Part shown: piece by piece, positions 57,796-64,000 of the stretch | Layout of the letters: the number at the start of each line of letters is the position of its first letter | How positions within the stretch are numbered: position 1 is the first letter of the stretch | NCBI RefSeq assembly: GCF_028858725.1 | Contig: NC_084774.1 | Span: 11,258,001 to 11,322,000 of the forward strand | DNA: 64,000 nucleotides | Direction: 5' to 3' | Source: Colius striatus | Lineage: Eukaryota; Chordata; Aves; Coliiformes; Coliidae | The notes under the pieces: generated by a model | What the model was told of the DNA's origin: nothing | The model's input: only the letters and a program-made list of their open reading frames with translations | The model's database searches: none | Position numbers and translations under genes: made by a program

Positions 57796-60443
57796 ACACT
57801 GGAGCCAGGCGTCAGTGCGCCAGTTCAGCTTTGATACACAATAAAGCAGCAAAGCTGGCACTCAGTTGGGAAACCAAGATTGCAGTGGCACTAAAAACAC
57901 ATTGAAAACATTGACTTCCTTCCCTTGGTTGGTTTTTTTTTTCCCTCTTTTTTTTTTTTTGGTACAAAAATGGTACAAACAACAATACAAAAGATTTGTG
58001 CTGTTGAGGGTTACAAAAAAAGGGGTTTGAACTGGGGTTTGAACGGACGCAAAAGGTGCTTTTTCTTCTGCGCCCTCAGCGTGAACACAGCAGAACAGGC
58101 AGGAGTCTTCCTTGAGAACAACCACAGTCATGCGGGCTGCCACAGCAGCTTCTCCAGCGTCAAAGGAAACATGCAAAATCATCAGGAAAAGGTAAAAAAC
58201 TCCCCCCCAAAAACCAAAAAAAGGAAAGAGAATGTGCTCTGATTACACAGCTGTATCTTGTCCTTGGGGGTTATTCCCCCTCCCCAACCCCCCCACCCCA
58301 ATTTGATTTGTAGCTTCAAGCACTAACTACATTATGTACATATTATGTGAGTCATTGTATATGGGGTTGGTGTGTGCTGGAAAGAACTTTTCCCTATAGA
58401 ACTGAGTTAACTTTGCATGGGAGACACCCACGGTGTCTCCCTGCTGTGTTAAACATCCACACTCATCGTTATACAGCATTCCCCGACCCCCCCACCCCGA
58501 CATTTTTATTCACATTTACAATGAAGAGCTCCAAAAGACATCACAAATAAAAGTCCTGTGTTTTTACCTTTAATATGTTTGGGTTTTTTTGAGACTAAAG
58601 GAAGTTGCAATCTTGGCATATTGTGTTGCACAGACCCTGCACTGACCGTTACCGTCCTCCAGTGCCCGAATGCCTCCCTGTGTGAAGCAGTTGCAGGTGG
58701 TACAGCCATCTCCTAAGTCCCACTTGCTCCTGGATGCTGGATTTGGACCTGACTACTCCTAAAAACCCCTGACAGAGGCCCCAAGTGGCTGAGCTGCGGG
58801 GAAGCCAACTCCCCTCCACCACCTTACAACTGCCAATGGCATTACCTGGTCCAACAAAAAGGAGGAAAAAAAAAGAAGAGGAAAAGAAAACACAAAGCAG
58901 AAGCAAAACTATGACAAGCACAAAGGACACCTAGAATAGACTTGCCTATTTACTGGCATTAATTACCTGTTGAATCTCCTCCTTGCCTTGCAAAGCATTT
59001 CTGTGCCCTCCCCCTATTTACAGGCTACATAACACAGTCCAGACAGCCACGGGTGCAATGGTGATGTTGGCCCTGGCTCAGGGATGTGCAATCTTCATGT
59101 CTGGGAGGTAAGGAGGCCAAAGGAGGGTCCATGTGCTCACTGTTCCCATCCCTTGGGCAGCATAGGGGGCTGTGGTCGTGTCCCCTGGCAGTGTGGTGGG
59201 GTATGAGGCAATGGGATGTGACAGTATTTCAGAGACAGGCTTCCCTCCACCTGCCTGAGAGCAAGTCCTTCCCCACCACATCGTGGTGTGCAAAGAGTGG
59301 GGACTCGCGTGTGTGGGCACCTGAACACGTGGGTACCACTTCTCTAACTAATGTAACACTTCAGTTTAGATTTGTCAGAGAACAGGGATTCTGGTCTCAA
59401 GGTATTAATCACTTCTGTGGCCTCTTAAGAAGAAAAGGCAACCATAAGTTCAGCCAAAGGTACTGTTTCTCCACCCCAGCTCCTTGTAACCCACCATCAC
59501 CTCTATCACACCCACAAACATCACAGTGTGGGGACAGAGCAAGGGCACAGTCACCTTTTCAATGGGAACCCTTGGACTGAAGTTTTCTTAGCTGAGTTAC
59601 AAACCATAAGTAGTATTAATAAGGAAAAAGGTTTGCAGAAAGTGACTGTTCTCATTGCTTGATGTGCTCTTTGCTTACCTTCTGCTGGTCTCACTTCAAG
59701 GAAAGGGGCCTGATGCTGCTGCTACTTGTGAAGCTGTAAAGCTTGGTGGTGGAGGATGCAGGGAGGAGGAGGCAGAGGGAGAGGAGGTCTTGCAGAGTGA
59801 GTCTGAGCAGAACTGGGTCAAAAGACAATAAACTAGTTGGTTTGATTTATAGGCTTGTGGAGTTGGATGGCTGGATTGCAAATGCCGCAGAAAAACAACT
59901 GCTGATTCAAAAAAAAGTTGCCAATGGAAACAGGTTGGTTCATTTTTAATCACTCTGTTTTCTTTGACTTAGGTTGCATAAATGTTCTTAGTGACCTGAA
60001 ACATTTAGAGAAGCTGAAGTCTGACAGCATCTCTTTCATGGCCAAGTGTCTCCTTTCACCCATGGCACTTGTCCCCAGGTGCCAGCGGAGCTGAGCATGC
60101 CACCAGCCAGCCCCTGAGGCCTCCAGTCCCCCCCTGAAGCCTCCCACACTGCTTCCATCCCCTTCCCTACCTGCAATCCATCAGCCACAGCCGCAGCAGC
60201 CATCAAGCACCAAGCGCTGTGGAGCGGGGCCTGAGCCCTGGGTAAGCGGGGCCAAGGCACAGCAGCCAGCAGAGGCCCAGCGGCAGCGCAGGATCCGCAG
60301 GAGCAGGTGGGAACCCAACAGAGGGAGAACCATTGGCATTGCCCTGGCCCTCGAGCCGTGTCCTTCTCCTGAGCTGCTGCTGAGGTTACAGTGATGGACA
60401 CAAAGCTGATGGGTAGTCATCAGTGGGAAACACTAAGTGCATT

Positions 60444-60449
60444 TTTATT
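60444..60449 (-). terminator. CDH4: Alternative polyadenylation signal AATAAA
   Basis: AATAAA on the - strand (from GCATTTTTATTATTC), with GT-containing sequence further downstream. It would define a shorter CDH4 3'UTR of about 2.6 kb. Confidence 0.35.
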
Positions 60450-61238
60450 ATTCACTGCTTCCATGACCAGGCAGCTTCTGCAGAGCTGCAAAGCCCAGAT
60501 GCTGAAATACTCCAGCCCAAAAGAAAAGGGGAAGGACAGAGACAGGGTAAAGAGCAGAGGCTGCAGGGCAATGCAGCCCACCCATGCTAGTCAGCTGGAG
60601 GACAGGGGCTGCAGGTTGGCCATGGATGGCCAGGAGGAGGTGGATAGCACGTGACAGAAGCAAACTAAGACTTTCATACAGAAGATGATAAAGTTCTCAA
60701 CTAGGGGACAAGGAAGTGAGGAAGACGTGAGGTCCCGGTGGTTGGCCAGGCACTGCGCTTCATCCCGGCCATGCTGCCAGCCTGCACCCCTGGCACAACA
60801 TCCTCGCCTCGCTGCTGCCAGCAGAGATGTCCCTCTCCTCAGGTCCGAGCCATCTCCTCCTGGTTTCCTTAAGAGACTTGAGTGAGTGTGAGTTCGCTCT
60901 CTGAGCCATGAAAGGACAAATCGAGCCACCGACTGACCAAGACAAGAAAGAAAGATCGCACCCTTGGTAGTGAATAACACACCAGTAGCGTTGGAGTCCC
61001 CTTGGGCAGACTTTTACCACATTCCACTTCATACAAGACACATTTCAAATGCTCATTAATTTACAGAAATTGCATTTTATAGAAAATATGATACAATGAA
61101 ATATAAAATGCACTAGGAGCATTTCAAAAATCTATGTAGAGACGATCTTGCAGCCTCGTGTACCCTCTGGGACGCCGTCCACTCATCACCACAAACTCTC
61201 GTCCTCTCACTCTCCCGCTCTCGCCTGCACGCGCTCGC

Positions 61239-61274
61239 TCCCCCTGCCCCCTCCCCACCCCCCCCTCCTCCCCT
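61239..61274 (-). other. CDH4: G-quadruplex motif in the CDH4 3'UTR
   Basis: On the transcribed - strand this is a run of G tracts (GGGGAGGAGGGG, then nine Gs, T, GGGG, A, GGGGG, CA, GGGGG). Further - strand matches are at 58276-58300, 58481-58498 and 62354-62380. RNA quadruplexes could form in the UTR. Confidence 0.55.
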
Positions 61275-61314
61275 TAGCATTCCACTTGAGAATTAATCGA
61301 GATATCAAAAAGGT

Positions 61315-61337
61315 GTGATTATCCCCTGGATAATCAC
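61315..61337. repeat. Hairpin, 10-bp perfect arms, 3-base loop
   Basis: Arms GTGATTATCC (61315-61324) and GGATAATCAC (61328-61337) around CCT. With T61314 bulged, the stem extends by about three more pairs. It sits in the part of the CDH4 3'UTR that looks most conserved. Confidence 0.75.
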
Positions 61338-62615
61338 CTTCCAATCCTGTGCACATTCTTGGATTTAAACGAAAATATATCTAAGCACTTTTACAAGTTG
61401 TAGCGAACCCACTGCAAAATCGTCTGCAGAATATAAAACACAGGTAATCCAAGATTTCATAGCACATTAATTAAGTGGCTCATAATCCATTAAATGTGGT
61501 TTATATTACACATCCATGCAGTCTAAATCATTTTACAAACATTAGGACATAAACCCACTAGTCCAAATCAGTAAAGGAAAAATGTAATAAAAAAAGCTAA
61601 TAACTATTTGTTATTGGTTAAACTGACCCTACATATAAACTAGGTAGTATGCTACCATTTATAATACTGATGTTGAATTACGCCTGGATGCTGCAAAACC
61701 TCTTGCTTGGCAATGCTTGAACATATTAACCACGAGATACTTAATAGGCCCTCGTTGCACCTCTCCTCCAAAATACCACATTTACTACAGATAGCAGCGC
61801 CTACCCGGCAAAGAGAAAGGACACACATTAGCTGAGTGACACCATGTCGTTGAGCTTTGGCTACTAATGCTCCAAGGCATTAATATTGTACTAGACTAAC
61901 TTCATACTTACGGATGGCAAAAGTTCCTGCCCTTCGCGCTGCCCCAGCCTCGAGCGGAGCCGCTGCACCAAGCCCTGCGTGGGGTTCCGTGCCAGCCGGG
62001 CAGCCCCAGAGACACGGGACACCACCATCTAACCCAGCTGGTATTTACATCACTCAAGAGGTTGTGGGAGCCAAAATACGCCGAGAGCATAAACACAAAC
62101 AGATGGGCCTTTGGTCATTTCGCGATTTACTTCGTAGGGTTTAGGCAAGGGCTGTTGGAGATTTCTGTGGCAATAACCAAAGGCTTTATCACTGCTATAG
62201 TTCTATGCAGCTACATTGAGTGTGACCAGGTGACAGCAGAGCCCCCAGTCGGTATTTTGCATCTGATAACACTGAATTATATACAACATGATGACTAGTT
62301 CACCACCTGCTGAGGCTTAAAGATGGCTGTTAAGATTTCGACTCAAAACATCTCCCCCCCTGCCCACCCCACCTGACCCCATCATCCTCTTGCACCCCAG
62401 AATGAGTCACCCCCTTAAAAAAAAGGAAACACAAACAAAAATAAAACCAAAAAAGGCCAAAAAGAAACAATCTCCACAGTTCCTTTTTGTTAACTCCTTC
62501 CCAGCTAGAACTGGCTTAGGGTCACAGGGAGTGCTGCCCAGGATGGTTGTATGTTTGTTTTCGTCACTCCTGAGATTGAAGGGAATCTGATACATGCACC
62601 AAAAGGCACTTTCAA

Positions 62616-62633
62616 ATATATATATATATATAT
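62616..62633. repeat. (AT)n microsatellite
   Basis: An AT run of about 18 bp in the CDH4 3'UTR. Confidence 0.9.
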
Positions 62634-63078
62634 TTTAAAAACAGTGCTTCTGTTCTAAGAAATTCAAGTTAAGACAGAGTGCCTTTCACTCTCTTTAGTC
62701 ATAAAGCAGATAAACGAGCAATATCCCAGCTGACATTAAAAAACCAAAACAACAAAGAAAAACCTGCAGCAGAGACAAGTGTTCATGCGAGACAGCTCAA
62801 GATCCTAAAAAACAAACCAAGGAAAGAAAAAAGAGAAGGGAAAAAAAAAAGAAAGAGAAACCTCCTATATCACCACTAAAAATAACAATACAGTCAGCAG
62901 GGGATATTAATTAAAAAAGCTGCCACATCTGTACAGTTCTTGCTTCTGCATCGGCTCTTTTTGTTAATGTTGTTGTCTGTGGGTTTGTGGTTTTTTGTTT
63001 CCTAAAGTGGTTTTTTTGTTGTTGTTGTTTTTTTTTTCCTTCTCCTTCCTCTTCTCTTTTAAATAACGTGAGGTCAGT

Positions 63079-64000
<922 letters not shown>

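Larger units (their letters stand above)
58333..62285 (-). promoter_or_regulatory. CDH4: Four Pumilio response elements in the CDH4 3'UTR
   Basis: On the - strand UGUANAUA occurs at 62278-62285 (TGTATATA), 62042-62049 (TGTAAATA), 59015-59022 (TGTAAATA) and 58333-58340 (TGTACATA). About 0.3 would be expected in 5.3 kb of random equal-base sequence. Pumilio binding is known for this octamer; its use here is inferred. Confidence 0.45.
57765..63078 (-). other. CDH4: CDH4 3'UTR (extent inferred)
   Basis: Sequence downstream of the CDH4 stop on the - strand. It is free of recognisable dispersed repeats and has stretches that look like conserved UTR (about 61020-61900). The best distal end is a double AATAAA (- strand) at 57784-57795. 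An alternative AATAAA at 60444-60449 would give a UTR of about 2.6 kb, and another lies near 58505. It carries four UGUANAUA elements, four G-quadruplex motifs and a hairpin at 61315-61337. The boundary is a guess without transcript data. Confidence 0.5.

Overview
The window is vertebrate nuclear DNA, almost certainly from a bird. Introns follow the GT-AG rule, the genes are spread over tens of kilobases, and the recognisable dispersed repeats are chicken-repeat-1 (CR1) LINE fragments, mostly 3' ends with the typical 'GGACTGGATGATCTC...TCTATGATTCTATG' tail. There is no bacterial, plasmid or phage signature. The species cannot be fixed from the sequence alone.

Left part (1-27430): the 3' two thirds of TAF4, on the + strand. 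Fourteen coding exons can be placed to the base between 9668 and 26014. Together they give 633 complete codons with every exon phase matching. They cover the end of the glutamine-rich activator region, the TAFH domain, the histone-fold/TAF4 C-terminal domain, a PRKKRKV-type nuclear localisation signal and the conserved C-terminus. Vertebrate TAF4 has one large first exon before these, so positions 1-9667 are read as the 3' part of intron 1, and the promoter and exon 1 lie outside the window. The 3'UTR runs to about 27430. One intron (19903-21299) uses a GC-AG boundary.

Middle (27431 to about 57770): a 30-kb interval with no gene I can support. It holds two or three CR1 pieces, a probable LTR-like repeat with an internal 30-bp tandem array, a 12-bp minisatellite, a GT microsatellite, G-quadruplex-prone repeats and several AT-rich blocks that look like conserved non-coding or enhancer DNA.

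Right part (about 57770-64000): the 3' end of a classical cadherin on the - strand, best read as CDH4 (R-cadherin). The last coding exon (63079-63285) carries the beta-catenin-binding tail. A long 3'UTR probably follows it down to about 57770, with alternative polyadenylation signals. TAF4 and CDH4 are therefore convergent neighbours, as I recall them in human 20q13.33.

I did not find a convincing undescribed biological system. The points most worth a second look are the GC-AG intron of TAF4, strong CTCF-like motifs in TAF4 introns (one in a CpG-rich islet), clusters of Pumilio-type UGUANAUA elements in both 3'UTRs, repeated G-quadruplex motifs on the transcribed strand of the CDH4 3'UTR, several precise hairpins, and the in-frame 30-bp repeat at 40021-40139.
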